Source of the DNA: Idiomarina sp.
GTDB taxonomy: Bacteria > Pseudomonadota > Gammaproteobacteria > Enterobacterales > Alteromonadaceae
Reading direction: 5' to 3'
Length of the DNA stretch: 44,036 bases
NCBI GenBank assembly: GCA_020831965.1
Contig: JAFIFP010000005.1
Location: forward strand, 1 to 44,036
Below are positions 9,960-19,282 of this stretch, piece by piece. Position 1 is the stretch's first letter. Each line of letters begins with the position of its first letter. The notes under the pieces were generated by a model. It saw only the letters and a program-made list of their open reading frames with translations, did not search any database and was not told where the DNA came from. A program made the position numbers and the translations under genes.

Positions 9960-10091
9960 CTATTTATTCTGTTTTCTCGCACCCTCAACGGTCGGAACGA
10001 TCTGGATTTTTCGATCGTAGATAGCAACTTGACTCGCAGTTTTGTGGCCACTGATCGCTTGTTTGTCTGCAGCACTTCTCTCGAGGTATGA
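9960..10091 (-). pseudogene. Tyrosine recombinase (integrase) C-terminal remnant
   Basis: Reading leftward from about 10091 to a TAG at 9960-9962 gives some 43 residues. They include SGHKTASQVAIYDRK, which matches the G-H then Y-x-R end of phage/island integrases carrying the nucleophilic Tyr, followed by IQIVPTVEGARKQNK. An in-frame stop sits immediately upstream, and the catalytic Arg-His-Arg region is absent, so this is a truncated relic. It lies 75 bases past the tRNA-Leu, the usual place for an island integrase. The rest of 9886-10091 holds no gene. Confidence 0.6.
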
Positions 10092-10738
10092 CTAGCGCCA
10101 GTCGAGGGTAATATGCTCTGCATTTTCGGCTATTAACCTTTGGCGCAGCGCTTGAGTTGCCTCTGCTAACTCTGAGATTCGCCGATCATGGACTTCTACA
10201 AACGCCTGCTCGATTTTCTTGTGGAGTCCGCGATCGAGTAGATCATTGATGAGTGCAATTTCGGCGCCTTCGACGTCCATTTTTAATAGCTTTATCGGGC
10301 GGTCGAGCTTTTCAATAAAGTCTGCTAAGCCAATGGCTTCTACTTGAATGTAGTCCTGCTTGTTCACATTAGATTTGGATTCAATCATTGAAGAACTCAC
10401 TGAGTAAAGCAGAGGGTCGATATGTGCGCGCTTGCGCATATAGAGATTCACATGACCTTGTTGAGTTGAGGTCGCGGCGTTAATGAGTTCAACATTTGGA
10501 CGACCACCAACTTCTTCTTGAAGTTTAGCAAAGGCGACAGGGTTGGGTTCAAAGGCATATACCCGCGCACCGGTGCGCGCCATCTGGGCCGTAAAAATGC
10601 CTACGTTAGCGCCGCAATCAATCGCAATATCCTCCGGGGTAGTTGCTCGCAAGCACGTTTAAAAGCCGCCATTTGTTCTTGATAACGTTGCTTGCGTCGC
10701 GTGCGTTCTGCACGCTTCAGGAAAGATAATAGTTTCAT
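10092..10738 (-). pseudogene. FkbM-family SAM methyltransferase, frameshifted
   Basis: Two frames together make one protein of about 215 residues. The first, from the ATG at 10738 (AAGG upstream), reads MKLLSFLKRAERTRRKQRYQ and continues to E-Q-L-P. The second carries the methyltransferase body: AIDCGANVGIFT (SAM-binding loop), FEPNP, and KMDVEGAE, all typical of the FkbM family that O-methylates sugars or other small substrates. The frames join at a C4 run (G4 on the plus strand, 10636-10639). One additional C would restore L-P-P-E-D-I-A-I-D. It could be a mutation, a slippage-controlled switch or a sequencing error. If the gene is broken, the internal TTG at 10652 could start only a shortened 186-residue form. 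It lies between the tRNA-Leu/integrase scar and DUF885, so it may be cargo. Confidence 0.75.
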
Positions 10739-10804
10739 TCGAGCCTTCTACTCAATCGTGTCACGCAACCATGCTGCACGAGATGGGCTTTAGAAGACTC
10801 ACTA

Positions 10805-10839
10805 TAAAAGAAAACGCCACAAGTCGATACCTGTGGCGT
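10805..10839 (-). terminator. Rho-independent terminator after the DUF885 gene
   Basis: On the minus strand, ACGCCACA (10839-10832) pairs with TGTGGCGT (10821-10814), followed by the T-rich tract TTTCTTTTAT. It lies 30 bases past the DUF885 stop. Confidence 0.85.
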
Positions 10840-10867
10840 CCCGTCGTACTGTAAAGAACAGTGTTCG

Positions 10868-12691
10868 CTAATTACCCTGTTGTCGGGCAATCCACTGTTG
10901 TACACGTCGTTCAAGGAGGGGTAAGGGCAACGCGCCACCACCGAGTACAGTGTCATGGAAGCCACGAATATCAAAAGTGTCGCCCAAGGCAGCTTCAGCT
11001 TCTGCGCGTAACTCTTGGATGCGCAGCATACCGATTTTGTAGCTTGTTGCTTGGCCAGGTAGTACGAGGTAGCGCTGAATCTCAGCCCGCGCACCCGGTG
11101 CAGTGGTCGGAACATTGGCCATGAAATACTCAAAAGCTTGCTCTTCGGTCCAGCCTTTGGCGTGCATACCTGTGTCTACGACTAATCGAACCGCACGCCA
11201 AATCTCCGCTCCCAGTCGACCGAACTCTGAGTAGAGTTCTTGGTAGCCACCCATCTCTTTCGCAAGCAACTCGGAGTAGAGGGCCCAGCCTTCCACATAA
11301 ACAGTGAATCCCATTTGCGTGCGGAAACGAGGGATCCCCTCGAGTTCCTGGGCAATTGAAATTTGCATGTGATGACCGGGGTTACCCTCATGATAAGCGA
11401 CGGCTTCCAGATCAGTCTTTGGCATCGCGGTCATGTCTGATAGATGCGCGTAATAGACACCGGGGCGTGAACCGTCGGGCGATCCTCGCGAATAGTGCTG
11501 TGGCGCACCATCTTGCTCTCGGAAACTTTCAACGCGACGCACTTCAAGGTCAGCTTTTGGCAGAATGCCAAAGAACTCGGGTAAGCGCTCGGAGATCTTA
11601 TCCAGATAGGCGGTAGAGTCATCAAGATAGGCTTGGCGACCTTCATCAGTGTTCGGATAGAAGAATTGTTCATCGGTACGCATGAACTCAAAGTATTCTT
11701 CGAAGGTTCCCGCAAAGCCCATAGCCTGTTGCACTTCTTGCATTTCGCCGCGTAGTCGGGCGACCTCACTTAAACCAATTTGGTGAATTTCTGCGGCACT
11801 GAGATCAGTGGTGGTATTCACTTGCAGCATGTGGCGATAGAAAGCATCACCTTGCGGGTGACGGCTCACCCCGACGGAGTTAACCGGTGCATGCTCAATA
11901 TCTGCTTCTAGGAAGGCAAGCATCCGTTCGTACGCAGGTTTCAAGTGCTGCGTGAGCGCAGTTCGGACTTGCTCGCGGTAGGCTTCAGCTTGAGCGTCGT
12001 CTATTTTCTCCTGGTCAACGAGCTGCTCAATTTTACCGAGTGCGTCTTGCCACAAGGGCATGGCATGCTCACTCGAATCAAAGGGCTGGCCAGTTAATAG
12101 TCTGCGAGTTTCGCGAATGACGGTCTCATGAGCAAAACGCGGCGGGCGAACGCCATTTTCAGCATTAGATTGCGCTTGCACTAGGATTTGGTTGAGGACT
12201 TGTTCGGCAGCGATAAGGCGGCTGATGTAAGCGTCCATGTCGCTCGGTTCGTCAACACGGTGAAAGGAAATCATAAACTGCACAAGAGATGTGTGCGGAC
12301 TGCGCATTTGATTGAAGTGATAATGATGATGCGCATAGTTCAAGTTAGCGAGTTCTTGTTCTGTAGCAAATTTGAATAAGTCCCATGAGGTTTGAGTTTC
12401 TTGGTCGAGCTGATCGTAGTCAAACTCTCGCTCCATGGTGCGCACCAGTTGCGCCATGCGGTCCGCCTGCGCTTGTTGGCCTGCTAACGACATATCGTCG
12501 AATTCGTCATAGCGCTCTTTACGGCCCAGCATGGTGAGCTGCATAGGGCTGTCGAGTAGTAAGAGTTCGTACTGCTCATCGAACCAAGTATTTAAGCGCT
12601 CACTTTCACTGAGCGATGTCTCTGGTGCAGGACCAGAGGGCTGACAGGCAACTAGGAAAAGTCCCAGTAGAATGGAGAGCAGCGTGCGCAT
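10868..12691 (-). CDS. DUF885 family lipoprotein, putative metallo-hydrolase
   Basis: A 607-residue protein with a lipoprotein signal peptide (hydrophobic core LLSILLGLFLVA, lipobox LVAC, Cys at 16), so it is probably anchored to a membrane facing the periplasm. The DUF885 body ends with the family hallmark YHEGNPGHHMQ at about residue 430, an HExxH-like zinc-site pattern (HEGxPGHH), and has many conserved Arg/Tyr/Trp near the C terminus. Family members are presumed peptidases; the substrate is unknown. The start has AGGAAT upstream. It is divergent from rnr across 192 bases. Confidence 0.85.
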   Translation of the reverse strand: MRTLLSILLGLFLVACQPSGPAPETSLSESERLNTWFDEQYELLLLDSPMQLTMLGRKERYDEFDDMSLAGQQAQADRMAQLVRTMEREFDYDQLDQETQTSWDLFKFATEQELANLNYAHHHYHFNQMRSPHTSLVQFMISFHRVDEPSDMDAYISRLIAAEQVLNQILVQAQSNAENGVRPPRFAHETVIRETRRLLTGQPFDSSEHAMPLWQDALGKIEQLVDQEKIDDAQAEAYREQVRTALTQHLKPAYERMLAFLEADIEHAPVNSVGVSRHPQGDAFYRHMLQVNTTTDLSAAEIHQIGLSEVARLRGEMQEVQQAMGFAGTFEEYFEFMRTDEQFFYPNTDEGRQAYLDDSTAYLDKISERLPEFFGILPKADLEVRRVESFREQDGAPQHYSRGSPDGSRPGVYYAHLSDMTAMPKTDLEAVAYHEGNPGHHMQISIAQELEGIPRFRTQMGFTVYVEGWALYSELLAKEMGGYQELYSEFGRLGAEIWRAVRLVVDTGMHAKGWTEEQAFEYFMANVPTTAPGARAEIQRYLVLPGQATSYKIGMLRIQELRAEAEAALGDTFDIRGFHDTVLGGGALPLPLLERRVQQWIARQQGN

Positions 12692-12883
12692 AACGATTCC
12701 TCATGCAATCTAGAATAGAAAATAGAGTAAGAGATAAACACCAATGTAAAGGGCTGTTTTCTAATGAGCAAATTTAAATTGTGCAGAGAGTGTTCGCAGA
12801 GCGCTACAAGCACTGATATACTGTGTTGATATGTATATAAATAAAATAGAAAAACTCCTTGGCACAGTTAGAGTGGCCTTATT

Positions 12884-15220
12884 ATGAGTAGCGAAAGTCA
12901 AACGCCCCCCCCACATTATGATGTGGAAATCCCAAGCCGCGAAGAACTACTTGAATCCATTAAAAAAGATATGAAGCCAGTTGCATTTAGCAGCTTGGTC
13001 GAGCTGTATAAGCTTGACGACGAGAGGCAACAGGTAGGTCTTAAACGTAGATTACGAGCTATGGAACGAGACGGTCAGCTGGTCTATACCCGAGCGGACT
13101 CTTATGGTTTGCCAGAGCGGATGGATCTTAAGCGCGGCCGTGTGATTGGTCATCGTGATGGTTTCGGATTTGTTCAACTTGAAAGCGGCGGACAGGACTT
13201 GTTCTTACCGCATCATCAAATGCAGTTAACCATGCATGGCGATACTGTATTGGTGAAAGAAGGAAGCGCGGATGCCAAAGGGCGCCGCGAAGCTCGGCTG
13301 GTGCGGGTGATTAATGAAGGGCGCCAAGAAATTGTAGGTCGTTATTTCTTCGACCAAGGTATTGCTGTAGTGGTACCTGACGACAGTCGGTTGACTCAAG
13401 ATTTAATTATTTCCCCGGAGCATTCGAATGGTGCGCGTCACGGCCAGATGGTCGTCGCTGAAATCATTCATCGTCCGAGTCGCCGCAGTAGTCCTGTAGG
13501 TAAGGTTCTGGAAGTACTGGGTGAACACATGGCTCCGGGAATGGAGATTGAGGTAGCCATTCGTGAACATGGCATTCCGCAAGAGTGGAGTGACCAGGTT
13601 GCGCGAGAAGTTAGCAAAATTGCTGATGAAGTGACTGACGAAGATAAACGCGGTCGTGTGGATTTAAGAGATTTACCTCTATTAACCATTGACGGTGAAG
13701 ATGCGCGTGATTTTGATGATGCGGTATATTGCCAGCCAGACGGTCAGGGTTTTCGCTTGTGGGTTGCCATTGCGGACGTGAGTCATTACGTGCGCCCCGG
13801 TACTGCACTAGACAAAGAAGCCACGGAACGCGGTAACTCGGTATATTTCCCAAGCCATGTCATTCCCATGTTGCCGGAAAAACTCTCCAACGGCCTTTGT
13901 TCACTCAATCCTCATGTGGATCGACTTTGTATGGTCGCTGAGATGACGATTGGTGCGCGCGGTAAGTTGATGGGGTTCGAATTCTACCCCGCGGTGATGC
14001 GTTCTCATGCTCGTTTAACCTACACCAAGGTGGCCGCCATTCTTGAAGGTGAGCCTGGGTTACGAAAAGAGTACGACGCAGTAGTCCCGCATATCGAGAA
14101 CTTGCAACGTTTGTATAAAGTCTTGCGCCAAACTCGCGAACAGCGGGGAGCTATTGATTTTGATACCGTGGAAACACGTTTCATATTTAATGCGCAACGC
14201 AAGATTGAACAGATTGTTCCTGTACGCCGCAATCAGGCGCATATGCTCATTGAAGAATGCATGATCATGGCGAATGTGGCGGCAGCGCGCTTCGTTGAGA
14301 AACATGAGGCCAAGGCTCTGTTCCGAATTCATGACAAGCCTGACGATGAAAGGTTACAGGGTTTCCGTTTACTGTTGGGTGAACTCGGTATTTCTATGCC
14401 AGGTGGCGGTGAGCCAAGTCCTAGCGATTTTAGTGAGGTTTTAAGACAGGTTGCAGAGCGTCCCGACCGTGAGTTAATTCAAATGATGTTGCTGCGTTCG
14501 CTGCAACAAGCGGTATATAGCGCAGAGAACCGTGGTCACTTTGGCCTAGCACTCGAAGCTTATGGTCATTTCACCTCGCCGATTCGTCGCTATCCTGATC
14601 TGATTTTACACCGTGTGATTAAGCATGTAGTAGCGCAACGCCATCCGCATATGCCGGGTTTAGAAGGTCAGGTGTTCTACAGCGACGAGCAACTCGCAGG
14701 CCTTGGCCCTCATTGTTCGTCAACGGAACGTCGCGCCGATGATGCCACCCGTCAGGTCGACGAGTGGCTGAAGTGTGAATACATGCAAGACCATGTGAAT
14801 GATGAGTTCCCAGGGGTTATTGCATCGGTCACAAATTTCGGTTTATTCGTGCGTTTAGACGAGCTCATGATCGACGGTTTAATTCATATTTCTAACCTGC
14901 CGAGTCAGTATTATCATTTTGATCCAGACCGTCATACCTTGATTGGTGAAACCACCCGTCAAGCTTATCGCATCGGTGACAAAGTGGTTGTGAAGGTGCA
15001 GGCGGTTAATCTTGATGAGCGGAAGATTGATTTCCGACTGATTTCGGTCGAGTCCAGTAATACCGAGTTGCCGGCCCGCATTCATGCCAAGCCTGCAATG
15101 AAAAAGAAAAGTAAAGCCGCGCCAAAATCCGCGCGTGGCGAGAAGGGCCGTGTAAAATCAAGCACAAAGGGTAAGCGCGGTAAACCGAGTGCGAAACGAG
15201 GCAAGACGAAGAAGCGATGA
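12884..15220 (+). CDS. rnr: Ribonuclease R
   Basis: A processive 3'-5' exoribonuclease that degrades structured RNA and takes part in trans-translation and rRNA quality control. The 778-residue protein shows an N-terminal winged helix (about 15-75), cold-shock OB domains (about 80-240), the RNB catalytic domain starting with [16 protein letters not shown] (acidic metal ligands, about 268-283), an S1 domain ([20 protein letters not shown], about 643-662) and a Lys/Arg-rich tail from about 735, as in E. coli RNase R. It overlaps rlmB by 4 bases (ATGA). Confidence 0.97.
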   Translation: MSSESQTPPPHYDVEIPSREELLESIKKDMKPVAFSSLVELYKLDDERQQVGLKRRLRAMERDGQLVYTRADSYGLPERMDLKRGRVIGHRDGFGFVQLESGGQDLFLPHHQMQLTMHGDTVLVKEGSADAKGRREARLVRVINEGRQEIVGRYFFDQGIAVVVPDDSRLTQDLIISPEHSNGARHGQMVVAEIIHRPSRRSSPVGKVLEVLGEHMAPGMEIEVAIREHGIPQEWSDQVAREVSKIADEVTDEDKRGRVDLRDLPLLTIDGEDARDFDDAVYCQPDGQGFRLWVAIADVSHYVRPGTALDKEATERGNSVYFPSHVIPMLPEKLSNGLCSLNPHVDRLCMVAEMTIGARGKLMGFEFYPAVMRSHARLTYTKVAAILEGEPGLRKEYDAVVPHIENLQRLYKVLRQTREQRGAIDFDTVETRFIFNAQRKIEQIVPVRRNQAHMLIEECMIMANVAAARFVEKHEAKALFRIHDKPDDERLQGFRLLLGELGISMPGGGEPSPSDFSEVLRQVAERPDRELIQMMLLRSLQQAVYSAENRGHFGLALEAYGHFTSPIRRYPDLILHRVIKHVVAQRHPHMPGLEGQVFYSDEQLAGLGPHCSSTERRADDATRQVDEWLKCEYMQDHVNDEFPGVIASVTNFGLFVRLDELMIDGLIHISNLPSQYYHFDPDRHTLIGETTRQAYRIGDKVVVKVQAVNLDERKIDFRLISVESSNTELPARIHAKPAMKKKSKAAPKSARGEKGRVKSSTKGKRGKPSAKRGKTKKR

Positions 15221-15969
15221 GCAAAAAGGAAGATGTTTACGGCATTCACTCCGTACAAGCGATACTGACCCATTACCCCGAACGAGTGACCGAGCTGTTT
15301 ATTCAGAAAGATCGTGAAGACGGTGGTCATGAACAGATAGTGAAGCTGGCGCATCAAGCGGGTGTGCGACCTCAGTACTGTCAGCGTAAAACACTCGACC
15401 AGCGTGTCAGTGAAGGGAATCACCAAGGCGTATTGGTGGTTGTGACCCCGGCACCGCAATTAACGGAAAATGATTTGCCAGCGTTGATTGAGAATGCAAA
15501 AGGGCCAGCGCTGGTTTTAGTTTTGGATCAAGTCACCGACCCGCATAATTTAGGTGCCTGTTTGCGTACCGCCGATGCTGCAGGTGTTACCGCCGTGATT
15601 GTACCGAAGGACAAGTCGGCGCGATTGAATGGTACGGTGCGAAAAGTGGCAAGCGGAGCAGCAGAAGTTGTGCCTTTCGTGGCAGTAACTAACTTGGCTC
15701 GCGCTTTGCGTGAACTGCAGCAGCTTGGGGTCTGGGTGATGGGAACCGCTGGTGAAGCGACAACTTCTCTCTATGACAGCAAGCTGACCGGCCCAGTTGC
15801 CATTGTGATGGGGGCTGAAGGAGCCGGTATGCGTCGCTTAACGCGTGACATGTGCGATGAATTGATGGCAATTCCGTTGCAAGGGACGGTGAGTAGTTTA
15901 AATGTCTCAGTAGCAACAGGTGTTTGCTTATTCGAGGTAGTTCGGCAACGAGGTACCTCGCTAAAGTAA
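15217..15969 (+). CDS. rlmB: 23S rRNA 2'-O-methyltransferase (Gm2251) RlmB
   Basis: A SpoU/TrmH-family enzyme that methylates the ribose of G2251 in the 23S rRNA P-loop. The 250-residue protein starts with the small L30-like substrate-binding domain ([10 protein letters not shown]). Then comes the knotted SPOUT domain with [16 protein letters not shown] (motif 1), [12 protein letters not shown] (motif 2) and [15 protein letters not shown] (motif 3). It is coupled to rnr by a 4-base overlap, the conserved rnr-rlmB arrangement. Confidence 0.96.
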   Translation: MSKKEDVYGIHSVQAILTHYPERVTELFIQKDREDGGHEQIVKLAHQAGVRPQYCQRKTLDQRVSEGNHQGVLVVVTPAPQLTENDLPALIENAKGPALVLVLDQVTDPHNLGACLRTADAAGVTAVIVPKDKSARLNGTVRKVASGAAEVVPFVAVTNLARALRELQQLGVWVMGTAGEATTSLYDSKLTGPVAIVMGAEGAGMRRLTRDMCDELMAIPLQGTVSSLNVSVATGVCLFEVVRQRGTSLK

Positions 15970-15995
15970 GATGAAGTAAGAAGTGAGGGAATCCA

Positions 15996-16208
15996 ATGCA
16001 GGAAACACGACTGGAAGCGATTGATATTGGCATGGGCTGTAGTCCGGAGTGGTTATGCCAAGGAATGTTGTACGTCATCGGTTTGACTGTGTTGGCTTTT
16101 CTCATTTATCTTGGGATCAATATAGCGCTGGAAGTGCGGCGTTCAAACGCCCGCAAACGCAAATTCCGCGACCACGTCAAAAAACGCGAAGAAAGAAAAC
16201 GCCGTTAA
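15996..16208 (+). CDS. Small single-span membrane protein, unknown function
   Basis: A 70-residue protein with one hydrophobic helix (about 23-46: MLYVIGLTVLAFLIYLGINIAL) and a very basic tail rich in Arg and Lys, so the tail should face the cytoplasm. GAGGGA lies about 7 bases upstream of the ATG. It follows rlmB by 26 bases and may be read with rnr-rlmB. I do not recognise the family. The two cysteines near the helix (15, 21) are notable. The spacing, ribosome binding site and topology support a real gene, but comparison with relatives is needed to confirm it. Confidence 0.6.
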   Translation: MQETRLEAIDIGMGCSPEWLCQGMLYVIGLTVLAFLIYLGINIALEVRRSNARKRKFRDHVKKREERKRR

Positions 16209-16220
16209 CGCGCCTTTCCC

Positions 16221-16249
16221 TTGCCTTTCCTGCTCGACTTACGTACAAT
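16221..16249 (+). promoter_or_regulatory. Candidate sigma-70 promoter of the rpsF operon
   Basis: TTGCCT, 17 bases, then TACAAT, ending about 98 bases before the rpsF start. It leaves room for a leader. A second -10-like TATACT at 16270 lacks a good -35. Confidence 0.5.
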
Positions 16250-16346
16250 TCGCCGGCTTGAATCAGCCCTATACTATGTCAAGTTCCTTGCCTCTATGTC
16301 AGCCGGGCTGAGCTGTACGCAGGCTTTAATCCATAAGGAGCAATTA

Positions 16347-16739
16347 ATGCGTCATTATGAAATCGTATTCATGGTCCATCCCGACCAGAGCGAGCAGGTT
16401 CCAGGAATGGTTGAGCGTTACAGCGAAACCATTAAACAGGCTGGTGGTTCTATTCACCGCCTAGAAGACTGGGGTCGTCGCCAACTGGCTTACCCAATCA
16501 ATAAGCTTCACAAAGCGCACTACATTCTGATGAACGTAGAAGCGTCTTCTGAGGTGATTGATGAGCTGGAAACCAATTTCCGCTACAACGATGCGGTACT
16601 GCGTAACCTGATCATGCGTAAAGACGAGGCTATCACTGAGCCTTCGCCTTATGCGAAGCCAAAAGAGAGAGAAGACCGTCGCGACTCGCGTTCAGACATC
16701 GAAGCAGATTCAGAAGTAGAAACTGAATCTGAAGATTAA
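16347..16739 (+). CDS. rpsF: 30S ribosomal protein S6
   Basis: The 130-residue S6 binds 16S rRNA together with S18 in the platform of the small subunit. It opens [19 protein letters not shown] and ends in an acidic tail ([15 protein letters not shown]), where E. coli S6 is glutamylated by RimK. The ATG at 16347 has a near-perfect AAGGAG 6 bases upstream; longer in-frame readings from 16221 are not credible. It overlaps priB by one base. Confidence 0.97.
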   Translation: MRHYEIVFMVHPDQSEQVPGMVERYSETIKQAGGSIHRLEDWGRRQLAYPINKLHKAHYILMNVEASSEVIDELETNFRYNDAVLRNLIMRKDEAITEPSPYAKPKEREDRRDSRSDIEADSEVETESED

Positions 16740-17065
16740 TGTCCGCGAATGCAGAGGATTTGGGTCTTAACCGATTGACGCTAGGTGGGGTAATTTGTAA
16801 ACACCCTCGTCAATCGAAAAGTCCCGCAGGCGTTCCACATTTGCACCTGACCCTAGAACATCGGTCAATGCAATCTGAAGCTGGGTTAAACCGGCAGTGT
16901 TATACACGCATTCAGGTGGTCGCTAGTGGCGAATGGACCCGACCTTGGTCAGAGCAATTAACTCTTGGGAGTGCAATTAAGGTAACCGGATTTATTCAGC
17001 GTCATGAAGATCAACATGGCATGGGAAAACTGGTACTGCACGCCCAAAAGATTGAACAGGTTTAA
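16739..17065 (+). CDS. priB: Primosomal replication protein N (PriB)
   Basis: A 108-residue single-stranded DNA-binding OB-fold protein that works with PriA and DnaT to reload the replicative helicase at stalled forks. Recognised by its place between rpsF and rpsR and by N-R-L-T-L-G-G-V, SPAGVPHLHLTLEHRS and CYTRIQVVASGEW, which parallel E. coli PriB (104 residues). It is coupled to rpsF through a one-base overlap (TAATG). Confidence 0.93.
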   Translation: MSANAEDLGLNRLTLGGVICKHPRQSKSPAGVPHLHLTLEHRSMQSEAGLNRQCYTRIQVVASGEWTRPWSEQLTLGSAIKVTGFIQRHEDQHGMGKLVLHAQKIEQV

Positions 17066-17305
<240 letters not shown>

Positions 17306-17320
17306 CAGGAGTGACAATTA

Positions 17321-17773
17321 ATGAATATTATTTTGTTAGATAAAGTTGCAAACCTCGGTGGCTTGGGTGACCAAGTCGCAGTGAAGCCTGGCTATGCGCG
17401 TAACTTCTTGTTCCCGCAAGGCAAAGCAGTTCCTGCAACAAAAGCAAATGTAGAAATGTTCGAGCAGCGTCGTGCTGAGTTAGAAGCTAAGTTAGCGTCT
17501 GACTTACAAGCAGCTGAGCAGCGTGCAGAGCAGATCAATGCACTGGACACTATCGTTATCACTTCTAAAGCTGGTGACGAAGGTAAGCTATTTGGTTCTG
17601 TTGGTACGCGTGATATCGCTGACGCGGTATCTGCGGCTGGTGTAGAAGTGCAGAAGAGCGAGATTCTAATGCCTCACGGTACTATCCGTGAAGTAGGCGA
17701 ATTCGAAGTTGAATTGCAACTACACGCTGACGTATTTGCCAGCATTAAACTGTCTGTTGTGGCCGGCGAATAA
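17321..17773 (+). CDS. rplI: 50S ribosomal protein L9
   Basis: A 150-residue two-domain protein: an N-terminal rRNA-binding domain with [20 protein letters not shown], a long connecting helix (about 45-75), and a C-terminal domain. It binds near the L1 stalk and helps keep the reading frame. AGGAG is upstream of the start. It is the last gene before a strong terminator. Confidence 0.97.
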   Translation: MNIILLDKVANLGGLGDQVAVKPGYARNFLFPQGKAVPATKANVEMFEQRRAELEAKLASDLQAAEQRAEQINALDTIVITSKAGDEGKLFGSVGTRDIADAVSAAGVEVQKSEILMPHGTIREVGEFEVELQLHADVFASIKLSVVAGE

Positions 17774-17802
17774 GCTCCACAACGCGACTGTTAAAGTAAG
17801 TG

Positions 17803-17838
17803 AAAAGCAGCATTCTTCGAATGCTGCTTTTTTTTTTG
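17803..17838 (+). terminator. Rho-independent terminator after rplI
   Basis: AGCAGCATT (17806-17814) pairs with AATGCTGCT (17820-17828) around CTTCG, followed by at least nine Ts. Confidence 0.95.
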
Positions 17839-17887
17839 CACCTGTGTATCATCGGTGTTCTTATTTGCAGTGGAAGCACATCCCGAA

Positions 17888-19282
17888 ATGGCCGAACCAA
17901 ATAGAAAACGCGACTCCAAAGTCGAAGCACTGAAGACCGCGCCGCACTCGATCGATGCTGAACAGTCCGTGTTGGGCGGCCTGATTCTCAACAACTCAGC
18001 GTGGGACAATGTGGCTGAGCGGGTGATCAAGGATGACTTCTATTTGCGCTCCCATCGCTTGATCTTTGACGCCATGGTAAAACTGCTGGCGCAGGGCAAG
18101 CCGATTGATATTGTCACGCTTTCAGAGCAACTGGAGCTGACCGATGAACTTGAGTCAGTCGGCGGATTTGCTTACTTACTCGAAATCCAAAAGAACACCC
18201 CAAGTGCGGCGAACATTTTAGCCTATGCAGATATCGTGCGTGAGCGAGCAGTGGTGCGCGAGATGATTTCTGTTGCCAACTTAATTGCTGAGAACGGCTT
18301 CGAAACCAAAGGCCGCAGCAGTGCCGAGTTGCTCGATGAAGCAGAAACGAAAGTACTCGCGATTGCGGAAAAGCGAACGAAGTCGAGCGACGGTCCGCAA
18401 AGCTTAGATGGCATCCTGACCAAAACCCTAAAGCGTATCGAATTCCTTAGCCATCAAAAGAACAACTCAGGTGTGACGGGCGTTTCCACTGGCTTTTACA
18501 ACCTTGATCAGAAGACGGCTGGTCTACAACCGTCTGACCTGATTATTGTTGCAGCGCGGCCGTCTATGGGTAAAACCACTTTTGCAATGAACCTCGCCGA
18601 GCATGCGGCCTTGAACGAAGAGCATCCAGTTGTCGTTTTCAGCTTAGAGATGCCTGCAGAACAGTTGATGATGCGGATGCTTGCGTCACTGAGTCGAGTG
18701 GACCAAACGAAAATTCGTACAGGTAAGCTTGATGATGATGATTGGGCACGCATCGGATCTGCGATGGGGATGCTGAAAGAAAAAGGAAAGATGTACGTGG
18801 ATGATGGGTCCGGCCTCTCACCCATGGAAGTGCGCTCCCGCGCGCGCCGCATTCATAAAGAGCACGGCGGTTTGAGCATGATTATGGTGGATTACCTGCA
18901 GCTGATGACGGTGCCAGGAATGACCGAAAACAGAACCCTAGAGATCGCCGAAATTTCCCGTTCACTGAAAGCCTTGGCCAAGGAGCTGCAGTGTCCTGTT
19001 GTAGCGCTGTCTCAGTTGAACCGCTCCTTGGAGCAACGCTCTGACAAACGCCCAGTGAACTCAGATCTCCGTGAATCAGGGTCGATTGAGCAAGATGCGG
19101 ACGTCATTATGTTTATCTATCGCGATGAGGTGTATCAGCCAGAGTCGACAGACAAAGGTTTGGCGGAGATTATTTTAGGTAAACAACGGAATGGGCCTAT
19201 TGGGCGCGTAAAGCTCAAATTCCATGGTCAGCTGTCACGCTTTGACAATTATGCCGACGGTGATATCGGAGACGGTTATTAA
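17888..19282 (+). CDS. dnaB: Replicative DNA helicase DnaB
   Basis: A hexameric 5'-3' helicase of the replisome. The N-terminal domain opens APHSIDAEQSVLGGLILNN. The RecA-like core has Walker A ARPSMGKTTFAMN at about 222-234, Walker B-type MIMVDYLQLM, and the DnaB signature SQLNRSLEQR. I placed the start at the ATG at 17888 (464 residues, MAEPNRKRDSKVEALK), near the E. coli length of 471; the upstream in-frame extension from 17855 lies close to the terminator and is unlikely. The stop overlaps alr by one base. Confidence 0.97.
   Translation: MAEPNRKRDSKVEALKTAPHSIDAEQSVLGGLILNNSAWDNVAERVIKDDFYLRSHRLIFDAMVKLLAQGKPIDIVTLSEQLELTDELESVGGFAYLLEIQKNTPSAANILAYADIVRERAVVREMISVANLIAENGFETKGRSSAELLDEAETKVLAIAEKRTKSSDGPQSLDGILTKTLKRIEFLSHQKNNSGVTGVSTGFYNLDQKTAGLQPSDLIIVAARPSMGKTTFAMNLAEHAALNEEHPVVVFSLEMPAEQLMMRMLASLSRVDQTKIRTGKLDDDDWARIGSAMGMLKEKGKMYVDDGSGLSPMEVRSRARRIHKEHGGLSMIMVDYLQLMTVPGMTENRTLEIAEISRSLKALAKELQCPVVALSQLNRSLEQRSDKRPVNSDLRESGSIEQDADVIMFIYRDEVYQPESTDKGLAEIILGKQRNGPIGRVKLKFHGQLSRFDNYADGDIGDGY

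Noticed and set aside
9914-10123. A 69-codon leftward frame with an ATG over the integrase remnant
   Set aside because: The neighbouring frame gives the clear integrase tail (GHKTASQVAIYDRK), so this one is a shadow.
12781-12883. Sigma-70 promoter for rnr with -10 TATACT at 12817
   Set aside because: The -10 box is good, but no -35 box at acceptable spacing was found, so it was not listed.
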